In this document: positions 51,284-62,930 of the stretch, in pieces | Layout: each line of letters starts with the position of its first letter | Position numbering within the stretch: position 1 is the first letter of the stretch | From: an uncultured Oscillospiraceae bacterium | Lineage (GTDB): Bacteria; Bacillota; Clostridia; Oscillospirales; Acutalibacteraceae | DNA length: 64,000 bases | Direction of reading: 5' to 3' | Assembly: GCA_900547105.1 (NCBI GenBank) | Contig: URFL01000005.1 | Span: 62,001-126,000, forward strand | Notes under the pieces: model-generated | What the model saw: the letters and a program-made list of their open reading frames with translations, nothing else | What the model was told of the DNA's origin: nothing | Database searches by the model: none | Position numbers and translations under genes: made by a program

Positions 51284-52576
51284 ATGGAACGATATTTTCA
51301 CTCCGTCACGCTGGACAAAAACAAGTGTGTGGGGTGTACCAACTGCATCAAACGCTGTCCCACCCAAGCCATTCGTGTGCGGGGCGGCAAAGCGCAGATC
51401 ATGACCGAACGCTGCATCGACTGCGGCGAATGCATCCGCGTGTGCCCGCACCACGCCAAAAAGGCGCGGCACGACACGCTGGACAAATGCAAGGAATTTG
51501 CCTATACCGTGGCGCTGCCCGCCCCCGCTTTGTACGGTCAGTTCAACCGGCTGGACGATATTGACGTGGTGCTGACCGGATTGCAGGCACTGGGATTTGA
51601 CGAGGTATTCGAGGTGTCGCGCGCCGCCGAGATCGTGTCGGACGCGACTCGGATGCTGATGAACGACGGCAAGCTGAAAAAGCCGGTCATCAGCTCGGCC
51701 TGTCCGGCGGTGGTACGGTTGATTCGGGTGCGGTTTCCCGATTTGTGCGACCATGTGCTGCCGCTGAAATCGCCGATGGAGGTGGCCGCCATGCTGGCGC
51801 GCCGACAGGCCGTCGCCAACAGCGGGCTGGCGCCCGAACAAATCGGCGTGTTCTTTATTTCGCCCTGTGCCGCCAAGGTGACCGACGCACGCAGCCCCAT
51901 CGGCATTGATTCGTCCGAGGTGGATGGCGTGTTGGCGATCAGCGATATCTATCCGGCGCTGCTGGGCAAGATGAACAAGCTGGAGCAAACCGCGCCGCTG
52001 TCCCATTCCGGCATCATCGGGGTGAGCTGGTCGTATATCGGCGGCGAGGCGGCAGGGTTGCTGAACGAAAATCATCTGGCAGCGGACGGCATCGACAACG
52101 TGATCAAGGTGTTGGAAGAGCTGGAGGATGAAAAGCTGCAGGAGCTGGATTTTATCGAGCTGAACGCGTGCGCGGGCGGGTGTGTCGGCGGCATTTTCAC
52201 CGCCGAGAACGGCTACGCCGCGCGGGCACGGATCAAGCGGCTGCGCAAATATCTGCCGGTATCCTGCAACCGGCTGTCGGATGCCGGTTCCACCGCCTGT
52301 ATGGATTGGGTGCACCCGCTGGAGTATTCGCCGGTGATGAAGCTGGCGGACAACGTGACCGAAGCGATGCGGCTGATGCAGGAGGCGGACGACATCGGCG
52401 ACCGTTTGCCAAAGCTGGATTGCGGCGCGTGCGGCGCGCCCACCTGTCGGGCACTGGCGGAGGATGTCGCCAAAGGATTGGCGCGGGATACCGATTGCAT
52501 CTTTTTGATGCGGCAGGAGATCCAGCGCATTGCCAAACAACTGTCTACATTGAGGGATAACCATGACGATACATGA
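51284..52576 (+). CDS. FeFe-hydrogenase-like protein, probably sensory type
   Basis: 430 residues from ATG 51284 (ATGGAGGAG upstream). An N-terminal 2[4Fe-4S] ferredoxin domain has CVGCTNCIKRCP and CIDCGECIRVCP. The hydrogenase domain has the H-cluster motifs in modified form: ISSACPAVV (the usual first Cys of the TSCCP pair is Ala), ISPCAAKVTDA, and NACAGGCVGG. Near the C-terminus CGACGAPTCRALAEDV is another iron-sulfur motif. Loss of the proton-transfer Cys is the mark of sensory/group C-D hydrogenases with low turnover, so a redox or H2 sensor is likely. It overlaps the next DRTGG gene by 14 nt. Confidence 0.9.
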   Translation: MERYFHSVTLDKNKCVGCTNCIKRCPTQAIRVRGGKAQIMTERCIDCGECIRVCPHHAKKARHDTLDKCKEFAYTVALPAPALYGQFNRLDDIDVVLTGLQALGFDEVFEVSRAAEIVSDATRMLMNDGKLKKPVISSACPAVVRLIRVRFPDLCDHVLPLKSPMEVAAMLARRQAVANSGLAPEQIGVFFISPCAAKVTDARSPIGIDSSEVDGVLAISDIYPALLGKMNKLEQTAPLSHSGIIGVSWSYIGGEAAGLLNENHLAADGIDNVIKVLEELEDEKLQELDFIELNACAGGCVGGIFTAENGYAARARIKRLRKYLPVSCNRLSDAGSTACMDWVHPLEYSPVMKLADNVTEAMRLMQEADDIGDRLPKLDCGACGAPTCRALAEDVAKGLARDTDCIFLMRQEIQRIAKQLSTLRDNHDDT

Positions 52577-52895
52577 TTTGATACAAGCGCTGGAGCTGCG
52601 GGTGCTGGTGGAAGGCGATTTGTCCCGTCTGGTCACCGGCGGCAGCTGCGGCGATCTGCTAAGCTGGGTGATGGGGCGCGCGTTGCCGGATTCGGCATGG
52701 ATCACCGTGATGGGCAATGTGAACGCGGTGGCGGTGGCGGTGCTGGCGGATGTCGCGTGCGTGGTGCTGGCAGAGGATGCGCCGCTGGACGATGCCGCCC
52801 GCGAAAAAGCGGAAGCCCAAGGCGTGACGATACTGCAAAGCGGGCAATCTATCTACCGGCTGGCGGTGGCGCTCGGTCGCCTGTTGGGCGAATAA
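52563..52895 (+). CDS. DRTGG-domain protein (second copy)
   Basis: 110 residues overlapping the hydrogenase-like gene's end. Contains VTGGSCGDLLSWVMG, ADVACVVLAEDAPLDDAARE and AEAQGVTILQSGQSIYRLAV, matching the DRTGG layout of the first copy. A role as ligand-binding partner of the sensor is inference. Confidence 0.83.
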   Translation: MTIHDLIQALELRVLVEGDLSRLVTGGSCGDLLSWVMGRALPDSAWITVMGNVNAVAVAVLADVACVVLAEDAPLDDAAREKAEAQGVTILQSGQSIYRLAVALGRLLGE

Positions 52896-52924
52896 ATAGT
52901 ATTAGTATATAAGGGGGCGGTCGT

Positions 52925-53665
52925 TTGCGCTATTACTACGATATGCACATTCACACGGCGCTGTCCCCCTGCGGCGATGCGGATATGACACCGAACAACG
53001 TCGTCGGTATGGCGCAGCTATGCGGACTGGACATTCTCGCGGTAACCGACCACAACACCTGCGGCAACTGCGCCGCGGTGATGGAGGTGGGGCAAGCCGC
53101 GGGATTGACGGTGCTGCCCGGCATGGAGCTTTGCACCGCGGAAGAAATTCATGTGGTGTGCCTGTTCCCCGCTTTGTCTGCCGCGCAGGCATTTGAACAG
53201 GAGGTGGTGCGCCACCGCCCGGACATCGCCAACCGCCCGGACATTTTCGGTGAACAGCAGCGGCTGAACGCCCGGGACGAGCTGGTGGGCACCGAACCGG
53301 TGCTGCTGTTGACCGCCACCGGATTATCGCTGGAACAGGTGCTGCCGCTGGCGCGCACCCACGGCGGCACCGCCTTTCCGGCGCATATCGACCGCGATTC
53401 GTACAGTGTGCCCGCCGCGCTGGGTGATATTCCGCCGGGCTTCCCCGCGGTCGAGATTACCGCAGAGGGCGATGTGGCAGCGATGCGGGCAGCGTACCCC
53501 GCTATCGAGGGGCTGCCGCTGCTGTGCAGCTCGGACGCGCACTATCTGCATCAGCTGGCGGATGCCGCCGCATGGCTGGAGTTGCCGGATGCAGCGCCCG
53601 CCACCGTGATTGCCGCGTTGGACGGTCGCCTCCCCTGCCGATGGGGACGCACTAAAGAAGAATAA
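52925..53665 (+). CDS. PHP-domain phosphoesterase-like protein
   Basis: 246 residues from a TTG start at 52925 (AAGGGGGCGG upstream). Metal motifs of the PHP fold: DMHIHTALSPCGDADMTP, VTDHNTCGNC, and the late SSDAHYLHQLADAAAW. PHP enzymes hydrolyse phosphoesters; the substrate here is unknown. Last gene of the redox operon. Confidence 0.88.
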   Translation: MRYYYDMHIHTALSPCGDADMTPNNVVGMAQLCGLDILAVTDHNTCGNCAAVMEVGQAAGLTVLPGMELCTAEEIHVVCLFPALSAAQAFEQEVVRHRPDIANRPDIFGEQQRLNARDELVGTEPVLLLTATGLSLEQVLPLARTHGGTAFPAHIDRDSYSVPAALGDIPPGFPAVEITAEGDVAAMRAAYPAIEGLPLLCSSDAHYLHQLADAAAWLELPDAAPATVIAALDGRLPCRWGRTKEE

Positions 53666-53738
53666 CCGACCATATAGAAACGTCATCGGCCGCACGGACA
53701 AAGCGCGTTTTTCTTTTAGAAAAAATACGATTTTATTC

Positions 53739-53767
53739 TTGACACGCGGCGAAGTTTGTGGTATAGT
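53739..53767 (+). promoter_or_regulatory. Promoter of tRNA-Tyr
   Basis: TTGACA, 17-nt spacer, TATAGT, 19 nt before the tRNA. Confidence 0.8.
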
Positions 53768-53786
53768 TAGTCCTGCTGTTCGACAT

Positions 53787-53871
53787 GGGGGAATTCCCGA
53801 GCGGCCAAAGGGGGCAGACTGTAAATCTGTTGTCACTGACTTCGGTGGTTCGAATCCACCTTCCCCCACCA
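53787..53871 (+). tRNA. tRNA-Tyr (GTA)
   Basis: Class II tRNA of 85 nt with long variable arm and encoded CCA. Acceptor GGGGGAA / TTCCCCC, anticodon GTA in ACTGTAAAT, T-arm GGTGG TTCGAAT CCACC. Confidence 0.95.
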
Positions 53872-53872
53872 A

Positions 53873-53909
53873 AAATCGACAAGCATCGCAAGATGTTTGT
53901 CGATTTTTT
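53873..53909 (+). terminator. Terminator of tRNA-Tyr
   Basis: AAATCGACAAGCATC / GATGTTTGTCGATTT stem with GCAA loop, then a T run. From here to 54123 I see no convincing gene. Confidence 0.85.
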
Positions 53910-54123
53910 GCTTTTTTTGCTCTTCTCTTTTCATTATTTTCCGCTGTCGATTTTTGCAAGGCTTTGCCTTGCTTTTTTTATTTTAGAAAGTATAATGAAA
54001 CATGGACGGTGTTTTATATGAACAAAAGCCGCAAAAGTATATCAACTGTACTGTCTTTTTCCTCCCGATTGCTTTTGTGATCGGGATTTTTTTATTGTAT
54101 TCAACGATAAGGAGGAACCCCGC

Positions 54124-55104
54124 ATGGGATGGGACGATATGTTTGATTTTAACGGCGACGGCAGCATTGACTTGGGCGAAGCTTTGATCGGGTACAAGGT
54201 CGTCAACGACGCCTTGGACAACTTACGGGGGGATGCCGACCTCTACGACGAAGACGACGATTGGCGGGATTTTTGCGAGGATGGGTCGGATTATGATCTG
54301 GATCCCCAAGATTTCTCGTCCGAGGAGGAATACGAAAAGGCGCTGGAGCAGGCGCGCGAAGCATGGAAGGCGCCCTATCGGGATAACCCGCCGATGGGCG
54401 TTGACCCGGACCTTTACGACACCGAGGACGAATATCTGGAAGCGGTGGAGGACGCCCAAGACGAGTGGCGGGAAGAGTGTGACGATCTTTTTCGAGAATC
54501 GTTCACCCCCGACGATTTTGAATCCAAAGAAGACTATGTCGCGGCATTGGAAGAGACCATTCGCACCGCGAAAGAAGCGTGGAACACGGATGACCAGGCG
54601 GCCGCCGACATTCGTGGCGAAAGCCCTGATTTTCAAAGGGAGATGGCGGACATTCCTCTGCCGGAAATCCCCCCGCCGGTGCCGGTGGAACCGGCACCGG
54701 ACCCGTTACAGCCGGACACCCGCGAGGGGGTATCCTCCCTTTGCGGGGTATTGTTTGATGGCACCGGTCATCCGTACAGTTATCTGACCGGTGGGCTTTT
54801 CGTGCGGGTGGGTGACAAGGTGGTGGTTCCCGTTGGAGAAAAAGGCAAGGAAACCATTGCCGAGGTAGTCTGGGTGGCGCAAAGTCGCCGGGACTACGCT
54901 CCCTATCCGGCGAGCGTCACCAAGGCTATTTGCAAAAGATTCACGCCCCCGTCGTGCCGCGTGGTCTGTCCTATTCTCGGGCGGGAGGTCACACCGGAGG
55001 AATGCTATGAAGCAGCCGGCACAGAGTGCTGCCATCCGATGCCACTCATTTATACCCACGCTCTCAACGGCACGCCCTATTGCCCGGGCTATCCCCGGCG
55101 CTGA
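54124..55104 (+). CDS. Acidic protein with EF-hand and repeated EEY motif
   Basis: 326 residues from ATG 54124 (AAGGAGGAAC upstream). A canonical EF-hand loop starts at residue 8 (DFNGDGSIDLGE), followed by a very acidic segment. Three related repeats follow at about 56, 93 and 126: DPQDFSSEEEYEKALEQARE, DPDLYDTEDEYLEAVEDAQD and TPDDFESKEDYVAALEETIR, each ending in Trp. After a Pro-rich linker (IPPPVPVEPAPDP) the C-terminal domain has GGLFVRVGDKVVVPVG and several cysteines (CRVVCPILG, CYEAAGTECCHP) that may bind a metal. No signal peptide. I do not recognise the whole architecture; function unknown. Confidence 0.8.
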   Translation: MGWDDMFDFNGDGSIDLGEALIGYKVVNDALDNLRGDADLYDEDDDWRDFCEDGSDYDLDPQDFSSEEEYEKALEQAREAWKAPYRDNPPMGVDPDLYDTEDEYLEAVEDAQDEWREECDDLFRESFTPDDFESKEDYVAALEETIRTAKEAWNTDDQAAADIRGESPDFQREMADIPLPEIPPPVPVEPAPDPLQPDTREGVSSLCGVLFDGTGHPYSYLTGGLFVRVGDKVVVPVGEKGKETIAEVVWVAQSRRDYAPYPASVTKAICKRFTPPSCRVVCPILGREVTPEECYEAAGTECCHPMPLIYTHALNGTPYCPGYPRR

Positions 55105-55133
55105 TCCACACCACATTTTCAGGAGGAATGGTC

Positions 55134-56576
55134 ATGTCCAAGCTGGAACAACTGCAGCCATCGCGCGTATTTCATTATTTTGAACAGCTCAGCGCTATTC
55201 CGCGCGGCTCCGGCAACCGCGACGGGATCGCCGCGTTTTGCGAAGCGTTCGCAAGCGAGCACCATCTGCGGTGCATCCGCGACAAAGCGAACAATGTGAT
55301 CCTGTTCAAAGACGGCACCGCCGGATACGAACACGCCGCGCCCGTCATTTTGCAAGGGCATCTCGATATGGTGTGCCAAAAGGTGGACGGCTGCACCATC
55401 AACTTTGAAAAAGACGGAATTGATGTGTATGTAGACGACGACTTTGTCAAAGCCCGCGGCACCACGCTGGGCGCAGACAACGGCATCGCCGTGGCGATGA
55501 TTCTTGCCATTTTGGAAAGTAACTGCTATGCTCATCCGCCGATCGAAGCGGTGTTCACCGCCGACGAGGAGATCGGTATGCTGGGCGCGATGGAGCTGGA
55601 CATGAGCGTGCTGACAGGCCGCCAAATGATCAACATCGACTCGGAGGAGGAGGGCACCGTTACGGTATCCTGCGCCGGCGGCGCGGATGTCACCGCCACC
55701 CTTTCCCTCGCCCATCAAACCAAGCAGGGCACCCGCGTGACGCTGGCGGTCAAAGGGCTGCAGGGCGGTCATTCGGGAACAGAAATTAACAGTGGGCGAA
55801 TCAACGCTGATCTGCTGACCGGTCGGATACTGGACGAGCTCCGCGGCCGGTGCGATTTTGATATCATCCGGCTGGACGGCGGCGACAAAACCAACGCTAT
55901 TCCACCTTGCTGCACCGCCGAACTGTGCGTTGAGGATGTCGAGGCGTTCCGGGCGGCGGCGCAAGGGTGTCTGGATACCATCCAAAGCGAGATCAGCCAC
56001 CGCGAACCGACTTTTGCACCAGAGATTACGATCGGTGATGCCGCCCGGTACACAGTTTGGGATCGGGCAACGCAGGATAAGCTGCTGTGCACGCTGCTGT
56101 GCGTGCCGAACGGTGTGATGCAGATGAGCGCCGAGATCGAGGGGCTGGTGGAAACCTCGCTGAATCTGGGCATTCTGAAAACCGGGGACGATGCGCTGAC
56201 GCTGGGCTTTTCGCTGCGCAGCAACAAGAAAAGTGCCCAGCGGTATCTGGAGCGGCGGCTGTGCGCCCTGCTGGATGCGCTGTCGATCGCGCACGAAACC
56301 ACCGGATACTACCCGCCATGGGAATTTCGGGACAATTCCCGTCTGCAAGAGCTGTATTGCCAAGTATACGCTGCGCGCACCGGTCGGCAACCGGAGGTAG
56401 CAGCGATCCACGCGGGGCTGGAATGTGGCGTATTTGCCTCGGCGATGGACGGGCTGGACTGCATCTCGGTGGGTCCGGCGATGATGGGCGTGCATACCAC
56501 CGGCGAAAAGCTCAGCATTTCTTCCACCGGCACCCTTTTCGAGGTGCTGTTGGAGCTGCTGAAGCAGTTACAATAA
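55134..56576 (+). CDS. pepD: Aminoacyl-histidine dipeptidase (PepD-type, M20)
   Basis: 480 residues from ATG 55134 (TTTCAGGAGGAATGG upstream; an ATG 6 nt earlier is too close to the RBS). M20 metal motifs: ILQGHLDMVCQK, TTLGADNGIAVAMI, VFTADEEIGMLGAM and the middle SEEEGTVTVSCAGG. PepD hydrolyses Xaa-His dipeptides such as carnosine in the cytoplasm. Length is typical of the family. Confidence 0.94.
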   Translation: MSKLEQLQPSRVFHYFEQLSAIPRGSGNRDGIAAFCEAFASEHHLRCIRDKANNVILFKDGTAGYEHAAPVILQGHLDMVCQKVDGCTINFEKDGIDVYVDDDFVKARGTTLGADNGIAVAMILAILESNCYAHPPIEAVFTADEEIGMLGAMELDMSVLTGRQMINIDSEEEGTVTVSCAGGADVTATLSLAHQTKQGTRVTLAVKGLQGGHSGTEINSGRINADLLTGRILDELRGRCDFDIIRLDGGDKTNAIPPCCTAELCVEDVEAFRAAAQGCLDTIQSEISHREPTFAPEITIGDAARYTVWDRATQDKLLCTLLCVPNGVMQMSAEIEGLVETSLNLGILKTGDDALTLGFSLRSNKKSAQRYLERRLCALLDALSIAHETTGYYPPWEFRDNSRLQELYCQVYAARTGRQPEVAAIHAGLECGVFASAMDGLDCISVGPAMMGVHTTGEKLSISSTGTLFEVLLELLKQLQ

Positions 56577-56616
56577 CGACGGGTAGGCTCCGTTCGTCTT
56601 GTTTCAGGAGGATGCA

Positions 56617-57162
56617 ATGATTTTACAAACCGAGCGGCTGGTTTTGCGCCGCATGGAGCAAAGCGATTTTGAGTCGCTGTGTGCGATTTTGCAGGATCCG
56701 GCGGTGATGTACGCCTACGAGGGGGCATTCACCGATGAGGAAGTGCAGGAATGGCTGGATCGCCAGCTGGCACGGTATGCGCAATGGGAGTTTGGGCTGT
56801 GGGCGATGGTACTCCGCCAAACCGGCGAGATGATTGGACAATGCGGGTTGACGATGCAGCCATGGAAACAGCAACAGGTGCTGGAAATCGGCTATCTGCT
56901 GCGCCACTCGGCGTGGCACCATGGCTACGCCACCGAGGCGGCACAAGCCTGCAAGCGCTATGCGTTCGACAAACTGCACACGGACGAGGTTTGTTCCATC
57001 ATCCGCGACACCAACACCGCCTCGCAGCGGGTCGCACAGCGCGTGGGTATGACCGCGCAGGATCACTGGACAAAGCACTATCGCGGCGTGGATATGCCGC
57101 ACACCCGCTATGTGGTGACAAAGGAACAAAATGCGATGCATAAAAAGGGAGGTGCCTTATGA
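56617..57162 (+). CDS. GNAT-family N-acetyltransferase
   Basis: 181 residues from ATG 56617 (CAGGAGGATGC upstream). The GNAT fold of the RimJ/RimL type is clear: MILQTERLVLRRMEQSDFES at the start, then IGYLLRHSAWHHGYATEAAQ and CSIIRDTNTASQRVAQRVGM. Transfers acetyl from acetyl-CoA; target unknown. Overlaps the next gene by 4 nt. Confidence 0.92.
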   Translation: MILQTERLVLRRMEQSDFESLCAILQDPAVMYAYEGAFTDEEVQEWLDRQLARYAQWEFGLWAMVLRQTGEMIGQCGLTMQPWKQQQVLEIGYLLRHSAWHHGYATEAAQACKRYAFDKLHTDEVCSIIRDTNTASQRVAQRVGMTAQDHWTKHYRGVDMPHTRYVVTKEQNAMHKKGGAL

Positions 57163-57845
57163 AAAAAGTTCTTTTTGACTGTTACGATACGGGTGTTATT
57201 GTGGAGCGAGCATGGGATTATGCGCCGCAGTTTGCCACTGTCAAAAAATACGATATACTGTATCGAGAAGAACTCCCCCGCTTTTTGGAGCAGCCTTTTC
57301 GCGCGTACGGTTTGCCCCTCGCTCCCGCACCGCAGGCGTGGTATAGCGGTGCTGGCCGGATGGGGCTGGATCCCTATGATACACCCCGAAACGACCTCAG
57401 CGACGCGCAGCGTGAACTGCTGCAATGCACGCGCCGTGACGATGCTGCGGCGAACCAATTGATGGCAAATGAAGACTCTGCGCAAGAGTATCTCCACCTG
57501 TTTCATGATGCTAAAGATTATGAACTGATTTGGATAAAGCCGGCTGGCTCAAATGTCCCGGCACCCGCCACCTATCAATTAGCCGGCTACGACATCTGTT
57601 ATCCGCCAAACTATGCCGGTGGATTTTCCATAATATGTGACTGTATGTTTATTTGCCACTGGCACGGCTGTGACGAAGATGGCACACTCTTTACCAAGGA
57701 CTTTGCCAAGCTAAATGCAAACGGTTTGTTTAGCAACTGGAACGACGCCTACCGTTACATGGTAAAATACTTAAATGAAGAGTGGTCCGAACGAGGCACC
57801 TATGGCATTTTCGAGATATACACCAAGGCGGAGATTATAAAATGA
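57159..57845 (+). CDS. Hypothetical protein, unrecognised
   Basis: 228 residues. ATG 57159 overlaps the GNAT stop (ATGA) with AAAGGGAGGTG upstream, so it is translationally coupled. Begins MKKVLFDCYDTGVIVERAWD and contains CMFICHWHGCDEDGTLFTKD. It is AT-richer and Tyr/Asp/Asn-rich, with no membrane segment or motif I can assign. Its base composition differs from its neighbours, which may mark acquisition. Confidence 0.75.
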   Translation: MKKVLFDCYDTGVIVERAWDYAPQFATVKKYDILYREELPRFLEQPFRAYGLPLAPAPQAWYSGAGRMGLDPYDTPRNDLSDAQRELLQCTRRDDAAANQLMANEDSAQEYLHLFHDAKDYELIWIKPAGSNVPAPATYQLAGYDICYPPNYAGGFSIICDCMFICHWHGCDEDGTLFTKDFAKLNANGLFSNWNDAYRYMVKYLNEEWSERGTYGIFEIYTKAEIIK

Positions 57846-57860
57846 AATTCGGTGAACATC

Positions 57861-59207
57861 ATGGTTCGTGATTTGACCAAAGGGAGCGTGTCCAAGGGGC
57901 TGGTGCTGTTTGCGCTGCCGATGATCGCGGGCAATCTGCTCCAGCAGTTTTACAACATTGCCGACACGCTGATCGTCGGACAGGTGCTGGGCAAAAACGC
58001 GCTGGCGGCGGTTGGCTCCGCCTATACGCTGATGACCTTTTTGACCTCGGTGTTTTTGGGGTTGTCCATGGGCGCGGGCGCGTTGTTTTCCATCTATTTC
58101 GGCAAGGATGACCGCGAATCGCTGCGCTGCGCGGTGGCGCACGCCGCCGGGCTGATTTTGGCAGTCACGCTGGTGGTCAACGCCGCCGTTTACGCCGGAA
58201 TGGAGCCGCTGTTCCGCTTTTTGCAGATTCCGCACGAGCTATACGGCGCGATGCGCGACTATCTCGGCATCGTGTTTGCGGGGTTGGTGGCAACCTCGTT
58301 ATACAATTTTCTGGCGTGTTTGCTGCGGGCGGTGGGCAACTCGGTGGCACCGTTGTGGTTTTTGGGCACGGCGGCGGTGCTGAACATCGGGCTGGATCTG
58401 CTGTTTGTGCCGGTGTTCGGCATGGGCATCGCGGGAGCGGCAATTGCCACGGTGATCGCGCAATATGTGTCCGCGATCGGGCTGCTGATATATACGCTGC
58501 GCCATCTGCGCGTGTATTTGCCGCGGCGGCGACATTTCCATCTCAACCGAGCCATTCTGCGCCAGATCGGCGACCTGTCACTGCTCACCTGTGTGCAGCA
58601 ATCCACCATGAATTTCGGTATCCTGTTGATTCAACGGCTGGTGGACAGCTTCGGCGCGGTGACTATGGCGGCTTTTGCCGCGGCGGTCAAGATCGACACC
58701 TTCGCCTATCTGCCGGTGCAGGATTTTGGCAACGCATTTTCCACCTTTGTAGCGCAAAATTACGGAGCGGGACAAACCGCACGGCTGCGGGAGGGATTTC
58801 GCAAAGCGACCGCTTGCAGCATCGGGTTCTCGGTGGTGATATCGGCGTTGGTATGCGGGTTTGCCGAACCGCTGATGCGCCTGTTCGTCAGCGCCAAGGA
58901 AACCGCGGTGCTCGCGTCCGGCGTGCAATATTTGCGGGTGGAGGGCGCGTTTTACGCCGGTATCGGTTGTTTGTTTTTGCTGTACGGCTTTTACCGTGCG
59001 GTGGAGCGACCGGGTATGTCGGTGGTGCTGACAGTGATCTCGCTGGGCACACGGGTCGCACTCGCCTATGCGCTGGCGACACCGCTGGGCGAATTTGGCA
59101 TTTGGATCGCGATCCCCATCGGTTGGGGACTGGCAGATGCGGTGGGATATGGGTATTACGGCTGGCGCAAGCGCCGGCTGTTGCCCTCGTCTGCCACGCG
59201 TTCATAA
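57861..59207 (+). CDS. MATE-family multidrug/Na+ efflux transporter
   Basis: 448 residues from ATG 57861 (a GTG at 57852 is possible). Twelve membrane helices in two halves with family motifs GLVLFALPMIAGNLLQQFYN, NIADTLIVGQVLGKNALAAV and VQDFGNAFSTFVAQNYGAG. MATE proteins exchange cations for drugs or metabolites; substrate unknown. A terminator follows. Confidence 0.92.
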   Translation: MVRDLTKGSVSKGLVLFALPMIAGNLLQQFYNIADTLIVGQVLGKNALAAVGSAYTLMTFLTSVFLGLSMGAGALFSIYFGKDDRESLRCAVAHAAGLILAVTLVVNAAVYAGMEPLFRFLQIPHELYGAMRDYLGIVFAGLVATSLYNFLACLLRAVGNSVAPLWFLGTAAVLNIGLDLLFVPVFGMGIAGAAIATVIAQYVSAIGLLIYTLRHLRVYLPRRRHFHLNRAILRQIGDLSLLTCVQQSTMNFGILLIQRLVDSFGAVTMAAFAAAVKIDTFAYLPVQDFGNAFSTFVAQNYGAGQTARLREGFRKATACSIGFSVVISALVCGFAEPLMRLFVSAKETAVLASGVQYLRVEGAFYAGIGCLFLLYGFYRAVERPGMSVVLTVISLGTRVALAYALATPLGEFGIWIAIPIGWGLADAVGYGYYGWRKRRLLPSSATRS

Positions 59208-59242
59208 AAAAACGGACAAAAGCGAATGCTTTGTCCGTTTTT
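59206..59242 (+). terminator. Terminator after the MATE gene
   Basis: AAAACGGACAAAAGC / GCTTTGTCCGTTTTT stem with GAAT loop. Confidence 0.85.
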
Positions 59243-59250
59243 ACACACAG

Positions 59251-59288
59251 AAAAGCGGCGATGCCCGATAAGGGGCATCGCCGCTTTT
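59251..59288 (-). terminator. Terminator of the rpoBC transcript
   Basis: AAAAGCGGCGATGCCC / GGGCATCGCCGCTTTT stem directly past the rpoC stop; T run on the minus side. Confidence 0.85.
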
Positions 59289-59292
59289 GGTC

Positions 59293-62913
<3,621 letters not shown>

Positions 62914-62930
62914 CTGTTGTTCCTCCCCTC

